Shown: positions 26,446 through 33,557 of the stretch, in pieces | How the letters are laid out: every line of letters starts with the position of its first letter | Position numbering within the stretch: position 1 is the first letter of the stretch | From: AG-12 sp027339635 | Lineage (GTDB): Bacteria > Chloroflexota > Dormibacteria > Aeolococcales > Bog-877 | Assembly (NCBI GenBank): GCA_027339635.1 | Contig: DAHWNZ010000024.1 | Location: forward strand, 1-33,557 | DNA: 33,557 nucleotides | Reading direction: 5' to 3' | Position numbers and translations under genes: made by a program | Notes under the pieces: generated by a model | What the model saw: only the letters and a program-made list of their open reading frames with translations | Told to the model about the DNA's origin: nothing | Database searches by the model: none

Positions 26446-26859
26446 GTGGATCCTGGGCCGTTCGTCTATCGGGTCGTCGCGAATGTGGCCAAAGGGGGTG
26501 CTGCTCGCGCCCGGGGCACCGGCTGGTCGATCGCTCTCGAGGCCGGCCAGGAGGACGCCGCGGGGCTGCCGGGACCGGCCGACATCCTGGCAACGGCGCT
26601 GGCCGCCTGCCTTTCCAAAAACGTGGAGCGATTCTCCAGGATCCTCGGATTCGACTACCGGGAGGCGACAGTATCGGTGGAATTCGAGCGCCAGTCCTCG
26701 CCGCCGGTCATGATGCGCGCCAGCTACCTGGTCTTGGTCGATTCGGACGAGCCCGAGCATCGACTGGCGCTCCTGCACCACAACATCCGCAAGTATGGAA
26801 CGGTCACCAACACCCTCGCGGCGGCCGTTGAGCTGCAGGGGGACCTGCGTCGGCTGTGA
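26446..26859 (+). CDS. OsmC/Ohr-family protein
   Basis: The GTG at 26446, with GAAGG about seven bases upstream, gives 137 residues, a usual OsmC length. A TTG at 26356 that overlaps the previous stop would add 30 residues spanning the hairpin and is less likely. The family's central helix with the first Cys is seen in ILATALAACLSKNVERF, followed by ATVSVEFERQ and the late helix LLHHNIRKYGTVTNTLAAAVEL. The second Cys of peroxidatic OsmC/Ohr proteins is not present at the KYGTV position, so a thiol peroxidase role is doubtful. Confidence 0.8.
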   Translation: MDPGPFVYRVVANVAKGGAARARGTGWSIALEAGQEDAAGLPGPADILATALAACLSKNVERFSRILGFDYREATVSVEFERQSSPPVMMRASYLVLVDSDEPEHRLALLHHNIRKYGTVTNTLAAAVELQGDLRRL

Positions 26860-26880
26860 GGAGGGCGGCGAAGGGATCCC

Positions 26881-27291
26881 CTAGCGGGCCCCTGCCCGGT
26901 CCTCCCCGACAAGTGAACCCACTGCCGCTTCCACCCGCCGGGTCGCGTCGTCCATGATCGGCTGCAGGCGGCTGTCCGGGGCTAGCTCTCTGATCACGGC
27001 GGGACGCAACACCACTACCTCGGACACTCCATTGGATTGCCGCACCACCACCGTGCAGGGCAGCATGACCCCAACCTGGGGCTCAACCGCAAGTGCCTCT
27101 GAGGCGAGCGTCGGATTGCAGATTCCGTAGATTCGATATGGCTCCATCGCCTGCTGCAGCTTCTCCCTGAGCACCCTTTGGACATCCACCGTGGTCAGCA
27201 CGCCGAACCCCTGCTCTCCGAAGGCCGCCACGACTCTCTCACAGGCCCCCTCGAACGACTCGCCCAGGGTCACAGTCGACACGAACTTCAT
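26881..27291 (-). CDS. DUF302 domain protein
   Basis: 136 residues; the whole protein is one DUF302 domain. Visible marks are FGEQGFGVLTTVDVQRVLREKL, YRIYGICNPTLASEALAVEPQVGVMLPCTVVV and the C-terminal helix. The Cys in GICNP and the second in LPCTV are conserved in the family. DUF302 proteins are small, probably cytosolic; their biochemical role is not settled. The gene converges with the OsmC-like gene, 21 bases apart. Confidence 0.9.
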   Translation of the reverse strand: MKFVSTVTLGESFEGACERVVAAFGEQGFGVLTTVDVQRVLREKLQQAMEPYRIYGICNPTLASEALAVEPQVGVMLPCTVVVRQSNGVSEVVVLRPAVIRELAPDSRLQPIMDDATRRVEAAVGSLVGEDRAGAR

Positions 27292-27720
27292 CTCGAACCT
27301 CCCGCGCTGTCAATTTGCCAACAGCGACCAAGCTCCCTGCTTCCTTGCCCCAGGGCCGGCTTGCGACCGCCCGGCCCTGCAGCCGCGCTCGGACCCCGTG
27401 CCCGGCCACCATCATCTCGCACCAAGTGGCGGAGGGCTGTGATGACCTGGAGGTCGCCGTCGCCGAGCTCTCGAGCGGAGCTTGATGGTGGGGCCCACAC
27501 GGTCAGGCACACGGTCTTCTCCGTGGATCAACGCAGCTGCGGCAGGCGACCCGAGTCCCCAACTGGTCGGTGGGGCCCTGGCCTGCCGGCGACCGCCCAG
27601 GTCTGCACCCGGCAGGATGGGGCTGGCGGGACGGCTCCGGCGCTGCGCCCTGCCGACAACGAGGGTCGCTTCCTCGGACGACCACCACCAACGAGTGTCG
27701 AACCGGCATCATGTTTTCTC
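27292..27720. other. Intergenic region between DUF302 and upp genes
   Basis: This 429-base stretch lies between divergent starts. Frames cross it, including an open extension upstream of upp, but none resembles a protein family. It probably holds the promoters of both genes; I see no convincing -35/-10 pair. Confidence 0.4.
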
Positions 27721-28389
27721 ATGGACTCTAGATTGACAGTGGTGGGCCACCCATCTGTGGCCCAGCGCTTGGGTCAGCTGCGGGATGAGGGCACGGGTCG
27801 GGACCGCTTCCGAAACCTGATGGCCGAGATCTCAATGTTCCTGGCCTACGAGGCCCTTGCGGATCTGAGCACCTCCGCTCACACCATCCGCACCCCGGTG
27901 GGGCCGGGTTCGGCGCTGGCGATCGAGGAGGAGGTCTTGGTGGTACCCATCCTCAGGGCCGGCCTCGGGATGGTTCCGGGAGTGCAGCAGGTGGCACCAA
28001 ACTGCGAGGTCGCCCATCTCGGGCTCAAGCGCAACGAGGAGACTCTCGATGCCGTGTGCTACCTCGACGGCTTGCCTGCAGACCTGTCCGCGCGGCGCGC
28101 CGTCGTCTGTGACCCGATGCTCGCCACGGGAGGATCGTTGGCGCAGGCATGCCGCCTGATCGCCAGCCGCGGAGCAGCCCGCATCACGGCCCTCTGCCTG
28201 GTGGCATCGGAGCCGGGGCTGCGCTCCTTCGCCGCCCAGATGCCCGAGGTTCATGTCGTCTGCGCCGCGGTCGATGCCGCTTTGGACCAGAGAGGCTACA
28301 TCGTCCCGGGACTCGGCGACGCCGGAGACCGGCTGTTCGGACCGCCTGGTGATGGGCTTATGGTGGCCGCCAGGACCGTCCCGCTGTAG
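27721..28389 (+). CDS. upp: Uracil phosphoribosyltransferase
   Basis: The ATG at 27721 gives 222 residues, close to the usual 208-215. Visible motifs are RAGLGM (79-84), the GLKRNEETLDAVCY block (101-114), the PRPP-binding loop VVCDPMLATGGS (128-139) and the uracil-binding end RGYIVPGLGDAGDRLFG. The enzyme makes UMP from uracil and PRPP in pyrimidine salvage. The frame is open far upstream (to 27178), but this part has no family resemblance and overlaps the DUF302 gene. No strong ribosome-binding site is seen before the ATG. Confidence 0.93.
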   Translation: MDSRLTVVGHPSVAQRLGQLRDEGTGRDRFRNLMAEISMFLAYEALADLSTSAHTIRTPVGPGSALAIEEEVLVVPILRAGLGMVPGVQQVAPNCEVAHLGLKRNEETLDAVCYLDGLPADLSARRAVVCDPMLATGGSLAQACRLIASRGAARITALCLVASEPGLRSFAAQMPEVHVVCAAVDAALDQRGYIVPGLGDAGDRLFGPPGDGLMVAARTVPL

Positions 28390-29188
28390 AGCCGGCGGCG
28401 CCAACCGGCCCGGCCCAGAGCGCGCACCTCGGGCGCTGAGCGGTGGGCGACGGCGCGGCCAGACGTTTGCCCACGGTGCCCTTGGGCCGGTGGTCCTGGC
28501 ACAGGGGAATCGGGCCGCATGTCTGGGCCAGCTGGCAACCGGGAGGTAAGTCCGTGCGGGGTGATCGGATGGTCCCGCTGCGCCTCCTCATCCGAGCCAA
28601 GCCCCAGCTGCCGCCGGACTCGGGCCCAAAGCCGCTGTCGGGTGAGTGCGAAGACGATTGTGCGAGTCACGTAAGTTGAACCTATCGAAGGGGCCGATCG
28701 GGCGGTAGTTAGCGGGTCCACCGCCTATCGCGGGCGGAGAAGGGAAGCACTCCACCGCTCGCCCCATTGGCGGGCAGGTTGGTCCCCGCAAACGCCCACG
28801 ACGGAGGAGCGGTCGACCGACCTCGACGCATGGCCGACCCTCGGAGGTCGGCCCCTGCCATGCAGGCGGATCTGGACCAAGGCCGTTGTCGGCCAACGGA
28901 GCCCTCCCAACTGGTCAAACCACTAGTCGCCGAAGTATCGGCGCGAGCGTGAGCGCCACATCGCCGCTGCCGAGGAGCGCCGTGACTGGCCGGATACGCA
29001 AGCCGGCTTCAGGCTGGTTGGGGCCCCGCCCGATTGGAGACTGAGCCCGCTCGTGGTCGCGGTGCAGACCAAGACCCGGACCGTGGGCCGCCTCCACTAC
29101 TGGCGGCGTGATCGTGAGGTCCGCCGTTGCCCGGGCGCGCCAGCTGCACGCGACCTTCCTCATCATGCACGAAAGTGGGCCGTCCCGG
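28390..29188. other. Gene-poor region between upp and the MFS gene
   Basis: About 800 bases without a supportable gene. The frames present are Arg/Pro/Gly-rich and look like high-GC chance frames. It contains one notable hairpin (28828-28863). No tRNA is seen. Confidence 0.4.
28828..28863. repeat. Interrupted inverted repeat (hairpin) in gene-poor region
   Basis: GCATGG pairs with CCATGC, and the inner CCGACC pairs with GGTCGG around a CTCGGA-type loop, with an extra CCCCTG on one arm. It would give a bulged hairpin of 12 base pairs. No T-tract follows. Its role is unknown. Confidence 0.4.
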
Positions 29189-30451
29189 TCAGTCCACCAG
29201 CTCGCGGGCAGCGGTCTCAGGAAGGAGCCCGATCGTCAACGTCATCCCCAGCAGGCTCGACGCGGCTGCGAGCATCAGCGTTGTCCTGAGTCCCAGGGCC
29301 ACCACCAGCAAAGGCAGTCCCAGAACGCCAGCCACGGCACCGAGCCGGGAGAACGCGGTTGCCGAGCCCTGGCCGGTCGCGCGCAGTCGGGTCGGGAACA
29401 GCTCGGCAGGCACGATCCAGGTGGTGGTATTTGGGCCCATGTTAGATCCGACCTGAAAGCCACCGAAGAGGCCTAAGAGCAGGACAGGGCTGGGGTGGGT
29501 GCCGGTGAATGCGATCCCCACCAGGGTGATTGCCATCGCCAGGAATCCAATGATTTGCAGCGGGCGCCGGCCAACCCGATCGATGACGGCGGCAGCGCCC
29601 GCAAAGCCGGCCAAGGTGAAGATCGAGAGCAGCACGGTGCCCACAGCGACCATGGGGGGGCTGTGGAAGCCCAGGCTCAGCAAGATGGTGGGGGTGTACA
29701 GGCCGACCCCGTAGACGGAGAGGTCCATAAGGAACCAGGGCAGAGTGGCGGCCATGGTCAACCGTCGAAGCGGCCGTTGCAGCAGGACCTGAACCGGCAT
29801 TGCTGGCTTGTCCCGGGTTCCCGCCCAGCGGGGTGACTCTGGCAGTCTTGCAATCCCGATCAGGAGCAGCGCCAGCAGCGCGGGAGCGGCGCCCGAAGCG
29901 AGCATTAGCCGCCAACCCTGGCCGCCGGTGGGTTCGCGAAGCACGAGCCAGCCGATCAGGGCTGCGCAGAATGCCCCCACACCCCATCCGGCGAAGGCGA
30001 GGGTCATGAGGCGCCCCCGCCACCGTGCCGGGCTGACGTCAGCTACGAAAGAGGCGCCGATCGGATACCCAGCGCCGATGCCTGTGCCCAGCAAGAAGCG
30101 CGCGATTACGAGCTCGGCCGGGGACTGCACCACGGCGCAGGTGAGGGCGAAGACCACGACCAAGGTTAGGTCCAGCCAAAGAGCGGGCCTCCTCCCCAGC
30201 CGGTCGGCGAGGCGGCCCAAAGTCAGCGCTCCAACCAGCATCCCAGCCAAGGTCCCAGCGGCCACGGCTCCACTGCTCGAGGCTGCGAGGTGGAACTCGG
30301 GGCGAAGCTGCAGCAGCGCCAGCCCGATGATGAAGTTGTTGTAGCCGGATATGAAGAGACCGAGTGCGGCGAGCAAGATGACCCTGGCGCGCTGGTCGTT
30401 GCTTGATCGCGCCACCGTGGTGCAGGTCGCAATGATGTCCGCACGTGCCAT
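29189..30451 (-). CDS. MFS transporter, sugar-porter/phosphate-symporter (PHS)-like
   Basis: 420 residues from an ATG preceded by GGGGAG; about 12 membrane segments. The loop motifs GRLADRLGRRP and RFLLGTGIGAGYPIGASFVADVSPARWRG, the mid-loop LPESPRW, the second-half IDRVGRRPLQ and especially MGPNTTTWIVPAELFPTRLRATGQG are those of sugar-porter-like proteins. The last block is closest to Pho84-type phosphate:H+ symporters (GPNTTTFIVPGE-FPTR). It may move phosphate or an organic acid. It is divergent from an ArsR-type regulator, 141 bases away. Confidence 0.85.
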   Translation of the reverse strand: MARADIIATCTTVARSSNDQRARVILLAALGLFISGYNNFIIGLALLQLRPEFHLAASSSGAVAAGTLAGMLVGALTLGRLADRLGRRPALWLDLTLVVVFALTCAVVQSPAELVIARFLLGTGIGAGYPIGASFVADVSPARWRGRLMTLAFAGWGVGAFCAALIGWLVLREPTGGQGWRLMLASGAAPALLALLLIGIARLPESPRWAGTRDKPAMPVQVLLQRPLRRLTMAATLPWFLMDLSVYGVGLYTPTILLSLGFHSPPMVAVGTVLLSIFTLAGFAGAAAVIDRVGRRPLQIIGFLAMAITLVGIAFTGTHPSPVLLLGLFGGFQVGSNMGPNTTTWIVPAELFPTRLRATGQGSATAFSRLGAVAGVLGLPLLVVALGLRTTLMLAAASSLLGMTLTIGLLPETAARELVD

Positions 30452-30592
30452 GGTGATCTCCCCCGACTCAAGAATGCGGCGAGCAGCCCGGCGGCGGCCA
30501 ATTCAAGCGCTGGTTTGATTACTGGTTCGTCGCCAGTCCGAAGACGGATCAGCGGAGGTTCGTCGGATGGTGATTCCAAGTAGGCTTGGCGG

Positions 30593-30970
30593 ATGGCGAC
30601 CCACCCTGCCTGGCTGACCCCAGCCATGCGAGCACTCGCGGACCCGGTGCGCAGAAGAGTGGTCTGGGAACTGCGCAATCACGAGGAGTGCGTGTCGGTG
30701 TTGGCAGGACAGGTCGGAATCACGACTGCTCTGGCCTCTCACCATCTCCGCACCCTGGTGCAAGCGGGTCTGGTGAGCGAGCGCACCGACGGCCACTGGC
30801 ACTGTTATCACCTTCGCCCGGACGCGCTTGAGCACCTCCTGGCAGATTTGACCGGCCTGCTGGATCCCGACCTGCCTCCGACCGCTCGCCCCGGGGCCAG
30901 CACATGTCGCCCGCCCGTGGCGGAGCGCTCGGCGATCAGGATCAGGCCGGGGAGTGGGCCCGAGGTCTGA
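30593..30970 (+). CDS. ArsR-family winged-helix transcription regulator
   Basis: 125 residues; the winged-helix domain covers about 8-85: MRALADPVRRRVVWELRNHEECVSVLAGQVGITTALASHHLRTLVQAGLV, then the wing SERTDGHWHCYHL. The start of helix 3 has Glu-Cys-Val at the place where ArsR-type sensors often put a metal-binding Cys pair, but only one Cys is there; a second Cys lies in the wing (HWHCYHL). The tail from about 95 is Pro-rich. The divergent MFS gene is the natural target. Metal sensing is possible but not shown. Confidence 0.88.
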   Translation: MATHPAWLTPAMRALADPVRRRVVWELRNHEECVSVLAGQVGITTALASHHLRTLVQAGLVSERTDGHWHCYHLRPDALEHLLADLTGLLDPDLPPTARPGASTCRPPVAERSAIRIRPGSGPEV

Positions 30971-32200
30971 TACCGGTCCCGGAGCGCAGGCAGAGGGCCT
31001 GAGTCACCGAATATTGCTCGCGGGTTGGGCACCCTACCATTTGATCGGGGTTCGGGCCTTTGCCGACCATCGAGGGCATCGTTACCGCGAACTCTGATGC
31101 AGCTCGTCGCCGCATCTCGTGTTGGAGGTATGCAACGCGCGGCCGCCGGTGCCACGGCTGGTTGGAGAACACGCGCCACGACCCGGTTCGAATTCTGCAC
31201 ACGACTCCCGATCACGGGACTGGTGGGGCGCCCCGGGGCGGTCCCAGGGACCATCCAAGCCGCGTCTAAAGTACCCCTGCCGGGCTCGGGAGGATCGGCG
31301 GGGCGGCCGCGCTCCCTGCAGGTGGGCTGGGCCTGTAAGCGCTCGCCTGCCCCATCGCCAGAGCGCAGGCGTCGATCGCGCGCTGCCCGGGCTGACAGCG
31401 TGGTCGCCGCAGGCCGCTCAACTGGTGGATGAGGTAGAGTTCCAACCCGTCACCGGGAGGAAGCGGGGGTCGTCCCAATTCGAGACCGCTCCTCTCGTAC
31501 CAGCGCATGAGCGCGGTGGTGTCGCTGATGGGATCCCATCCGGGATATCTCGAATGCGCAGGTCTGGACCGGCGCACCAGGGCCCGGCCGGATCACGGTC
31601 ATTAGGTCTGGGCGGAGCGTCAGCGGGCGATCACTAAGGGCAGCAGCAACCTCCCGCCAACCGCCACGCAGCCAGCTGCGAGGGGCGGTGCATGTCAACC
31701 CGGCCAACTTTGCCCCCGAGGAAGCGACCATCCCCTATTTTCACTCTGACTAGAAGCGCTTGGAACTGCGCGCCGACCACGGCGGTCGCGAGCTGTACTT
31801 CGGCTACCGCTCGGTTTGGTGCGCTCGTGAAGTCGCAACCGCTGCAGTCCGCGCGCACGCGCTCAGGCCGCCGGGAGCAAGGCATCCAAGTCGGTCGGGT
31901 GCACATCCCTGGCGACGCCCGGCACCATGAAGGTGCGAGATCGCCATATTCCGGCATCCGCCGTCGCCATGATGCGGACGTGCCAGCGGTGGGGAAAGGG
32001 TCGTCGGTGCTGGGTCAGAGTTGCAGGACTGCCGGTGCCGCGCGCAGCTGCGGTCCGATTTCTCTGAGCCGCCGTGGGCAGAAGCTGGCGGCTCGGGCGG
32101 TGCTGGCTCTTAGGGTGCGAGCACATTCGGCCCCAGTCAGTTCGTGCTTGGCGTGACCGGTGCCGAACTGGTCCCATCGAGGGTCGGACACCGTTCTGAG
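30971..32200. other. Gene-poor region, possibly holding decayed coding DNA
   Basis: About 1.2 kb without an intact gene. On the minus strand, a frame running over about 31731-31562 (ALSDRPLTLRPDLMTVIRPG, ending CAFEI) seems to continue in another frame from about 31560 (SRYPGWDPISDTTALMRWYE). This would fit a frameshifted gene remnant, but I do not recognise the family. The rest is chance frames. Confidence 0.3.
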
Positions 32201-32240
32201 TTCACGCGGTGAGAAATGACTACTATAGTGACCATATGGT
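32201..32240 (+). promoter_or_regulatory. Promoter and palindromic operator of the vapBC-type pair
   Basis: TTCACG (32201-32206) and TATAGT (32224-32229) are separated by 17 bases, a good -35/-10 pair. The predicted transcription start, seven bases after the -10, falls on the A of the ATG at 32236, so the mRNA may be leaderless. Two palindromes overlap this region: ACTATAGT (32222-32229) on the -10 and ACCATATGGT (32231-32240) on the start. They fit autoregulation by the antitoxin complex. Confidence 0.6.
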
Positions 32241-32463
32241 AAGAACTATGGGCGCTACCGAGGTAAAGGCCAAGATGCTGGCGCTCCTCGAAGAGGTTGC
32301 CGCCGGAGAGCAGATCGAGATCACCAAACATGGGCGAGTGGTGGCGCGCCTGGTGCCCGCCCGGGGGCCTCGCGCGCTGCGGGGACAATTCAGCGAAGTA
32401 GCCATGACTGCGGCCGCGGACGACGAACTGTTCAGCACCGACACCCGCTGGGAGCTATCGTGA
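32236..32463 (+). CDS. Type II antitoxin, Phd/YefM-like
   Basis: 75 residues from the ATG at 32236, or 71 from the ATG at 32248. The start of the fold, MGATEVKAKMLALLEEVAAGEQIEITKHGRVVARLVP, is the typical Phd/YefM DNA-binding domain; the C-terminal part (about 45-75) is acidic and should wrap around the toxin. No ribosome-binding site precedes either ATG, in line with a leaderless transcript. The stop overlaps the toxin start by four bases (GTGA), the usual antitoxin-first order. Confidence 0.9.
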   Translation: MVRTMGATEVKAKMLALLEEVAAGEQIEITKHGRVVARLVPARGPRALRGQFSEVAMTAAADDELFSTDTRWELS

Positions 32464-32852
32464 CCACGGTCCTGTTGGACACCCACGTCCTCCAATGGTG
32501 GTCAGCCGAGCCGGAGCGCCTGAGTCCTGCGGCTGAACAGGCGGTGCTGGCGGCCGGGGAGCTCGCGGTCTCGGCGATTTCGTGGTTCGAGCTGGCATGG
32601 CTCGCCAGGCACCAGAGGATCTCGGTGGCAGTTCCCATCCGATCGTGGCTCGAAGATCTTGCCGGGCTGGTGAGGACCTATGGCATCACCCCGGCCATCG
32701 CCGCCACCGCTGTGACTCTACCCCCATCTTTCCCTGGTGATCCTGCGGACCGGCTCATCTACGCGACGGCTATAGAAACTGGCTGCCGACTCGTCACCAA
32801 GGACCGGCGACTGCTCACCCACCGACACCCCCGGACAGTAGCGCTGTGGTGA
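32460..32852 (+). CDS. VapC-type PIN-domain toxin
   Basis: 130 residues from a GTG that overlaps the antitoxin stop. The PIN-domain acidic residues are present: D7 (VLLDTHVLQWW), E44 (SWFELAWLA), D97 (GDPADRLIYATA) and D115 (LVTKDRRLL), so it should be an active Mg2+-dependent ribonuclease. The LDTHVLQWW start is that of the PIN subgroup paired with Phd/YefM antitoxins. The gene converges with the phosphotransferase-like gene 17 bases away. Confidence 0.93.
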   Translation: MTTVLLDTHVLQWWSAEPERLSPAAEQAVLAAGELAVSAISWFELAWLARHQRISVAVPIRSWLEDLAGLVRTYGITPAIAATAVTLPPSFPGDPADRLIYATAIETGCRLVTKDRRLLTHRHPRTVALW

Positions 32853-32869
32853 GTTCGTAGTCGTTTCGC

Positions 32870-33557
32870 TCACATCCGTGAGTCCGCGACCGCTGCGAAC
32901 CGAGCGCGTAACCGGCGCAGGCACCTGCGGGCATACGGTGGCTCGAGCCGCCAAGACGACGCGGTCTCCCACGCCAACGCCGCCAGCTCAAGCTCGGCGC
33001 GCAGAACAGCACGCCCGGCCGGGGGGTCCCAGCCCCGCAGGTCCACCAGGTCCAGGAATGGGGAGTCGACTCGGGACTCATCCCAGTCCAGAAGGACGCA
33101 GCGGCCATCCCGGATTAGGATGTTCTCCCGGCGCAGGTCCCCGTGGATGACGCACTGGGGCCTCGCCGGCAGCAGGCTCCAGCCTCGGCGCAGGACCGAG
33201 CGGATCTCCTGAGGGACGTCGGTGAGATCCACGTCGCCACCGCAATCTGCCTCAAGGAGGGCGCGGGTAGATAGGAAGCCGGGGCGCTGGTGATGGCCGA
33301 CAGTGAGTTGGTGGAGGCGGTCGACCGTGGAAAGGGCCTCCGTTGCGTCCCTTCTTGTGCGCGGCGCAGCCCCTTCCACGAACTCCTCCACGTAGACCCG
33401 CCCCTCTCGCAGGTGCCGCCGGGCGGTTGGCTGGATGGTTGGGCTGAGGACCCCTTCGGTGCCGATTCGGACGCGCAGATGCAGCTCCCAATCCAAGGCA
33501 GCGCCATCCCTTTGGCTCTGGTGGATCACGAGGGGCCTGCCACTTTGCCGAGCCCGC
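32870..33557 (-). CDS. Aminoglycoside-phosphotransferase-like (APH) kinase, partial
   Basis: The frame is open to the window end, so the N-terminus is missing; about 229 residues are seen. The kinase catalytic loop VIHGDLRRENILI (HGD with catalytic Asp and Asn) and the metal-binding VLLDWDES are typical of APH/choline-kinase-like enzymes. The nucleotide-binding N-lobe is only partly visible (YVEEFVEG marks the hinge). A GTG at 33529 is in frame, but the preceding codons RARQSGRPLVIH also look like coding sequence. Such kinases phosphorylate aminoglycosides, sugars or other small alcohols; the substrate is not clear. Confidence 0.8.
   Translation of the reverse strand, partial: RARQSGRPLVIHQSQRDGAALDWELHLRVRIGTEGVLSPTIQPTARRHLREGRVYVEEFVEGAAPRTRRDATEALSTVDRLHQLTVGHHQRPGFLSTRALLEADCGGDVDLTDVPQEIRSVLRRGWSLLPARPQCVIHGDLRRENILIRDGRCVLLDWDESRVDSPFLDLVDLRGWDPPAGRAVLRAELELAALAWETASSWRLEPPYARRCLRRLRARFAAVADSRM

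Noticed and set aside
27178..27720. Long upstream extension of the upp frame
   Set aside because: The uracil phosphoribosyltransferase fold is complete from 27721, and the extension overlaps the DUF302 gene antisense.
28588..28896. 102-residue minus-strand frame in the gene-poor region
   Set aside because: Pro/Gly/Arg-rich with no ribosome-binding site and no family resemblance.
28927..29160. Charged open frame (YRRERERHIAAAEERRDW...) on the plus strand
   Set aside because: No start codon or ribosome-binding site is near its beginning, and it has no family resemblance; high-GC DNA gives many such frames.
31180..31205. GGTTCGAATTC resembling a tRNA T-loop
   Set aside because: The flanking bases do not form a T-stem, and no acceptor or anticodon arm can be drawn around it.
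31692..32156. 154-residue plus-strand frame before the toxin-antitoxin pair
   Set aside because: Its composition (Arg/Ala/Ser-rich, no hydrophobic core pattern) is that of a chance frame, and no motif is recognised.

Overview
This is a high-GC bacterial chromosomal window with frequent GTG and TTG starts and many 1-4 base start/stop overlaps. It has a Tad (Flp-type) pilus operon without a secretin gene, an ECF-type B12 uptake cassette behind a cobalamin riboswitch, a pyrophosphate-type phosphofructokinase and several soil-type MFS and GNAT genes. This fits a monoderm-like Terrabacterial lineage (Dormibacterota/Chloroflexota/Actinomycetota type). No rRNA or marker gene is present, so the taxon is an inference.

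Layout. 1-1972: the 3' part of a RES-domain gene, then a scar in which a broken ECF sigma-factor fragment meets a truncated tyrosine integrase next to tRNA-Lys(CTT). 1985-3762: an OmpR-type response regulator and histidine kinase with overlapping genes. 3939-12927 (+): an ECF sigma factor, then a tightly packed Tad operon (cpaB-like, tadZ-like, tadA, tadB, tadC, two tadE-like, one tadG-like, a second MinD-like ATPase and a small unknown protein). 13047-16890: an MFS exporter and Eis-like acetyltransferase pair facing a RimJ-like acetyltransferase and an RDD membrane protein. 16777-20537 (-): cobalamin riboswitch, DUF4430-like lipoprotein, EcfT, fused EcfA-EcfA and an S component, a likely corrinoid importer. 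20715-22377: a complete IS1595-family element with a GNAT passenger gene, bounded by an 8-bp target duplication. 22391-28389: MFS transporter, small membrane protein, phosphofructokinase, cupredoxin with a CuA-like motif, OsmC-like protein, DUF302 protein and uracil phosphoribosyltransferase. 28390-33557: gene-poor stretches around a PHS-like MFS transporter with a divergent ArsR regulator, a VapBC toxin-antitoxin pair with a probably leaderless promoter, and an aminoglycoside-phosphotransferase-like gene running off the window.

The strongest observations are the exactly bounded IS1595 element with its acetyltransferase cargo, the riboswitch-controlled ECF cassette, the CuA-like cupredoxin that lacks the motif histidine, two Tad-operon MinD-like ATPases with altered P-loops, and the integrase/sigma scar beside the tRNA. 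I saw no CRISPR array and nothing I can defend as an entirely new defence system.
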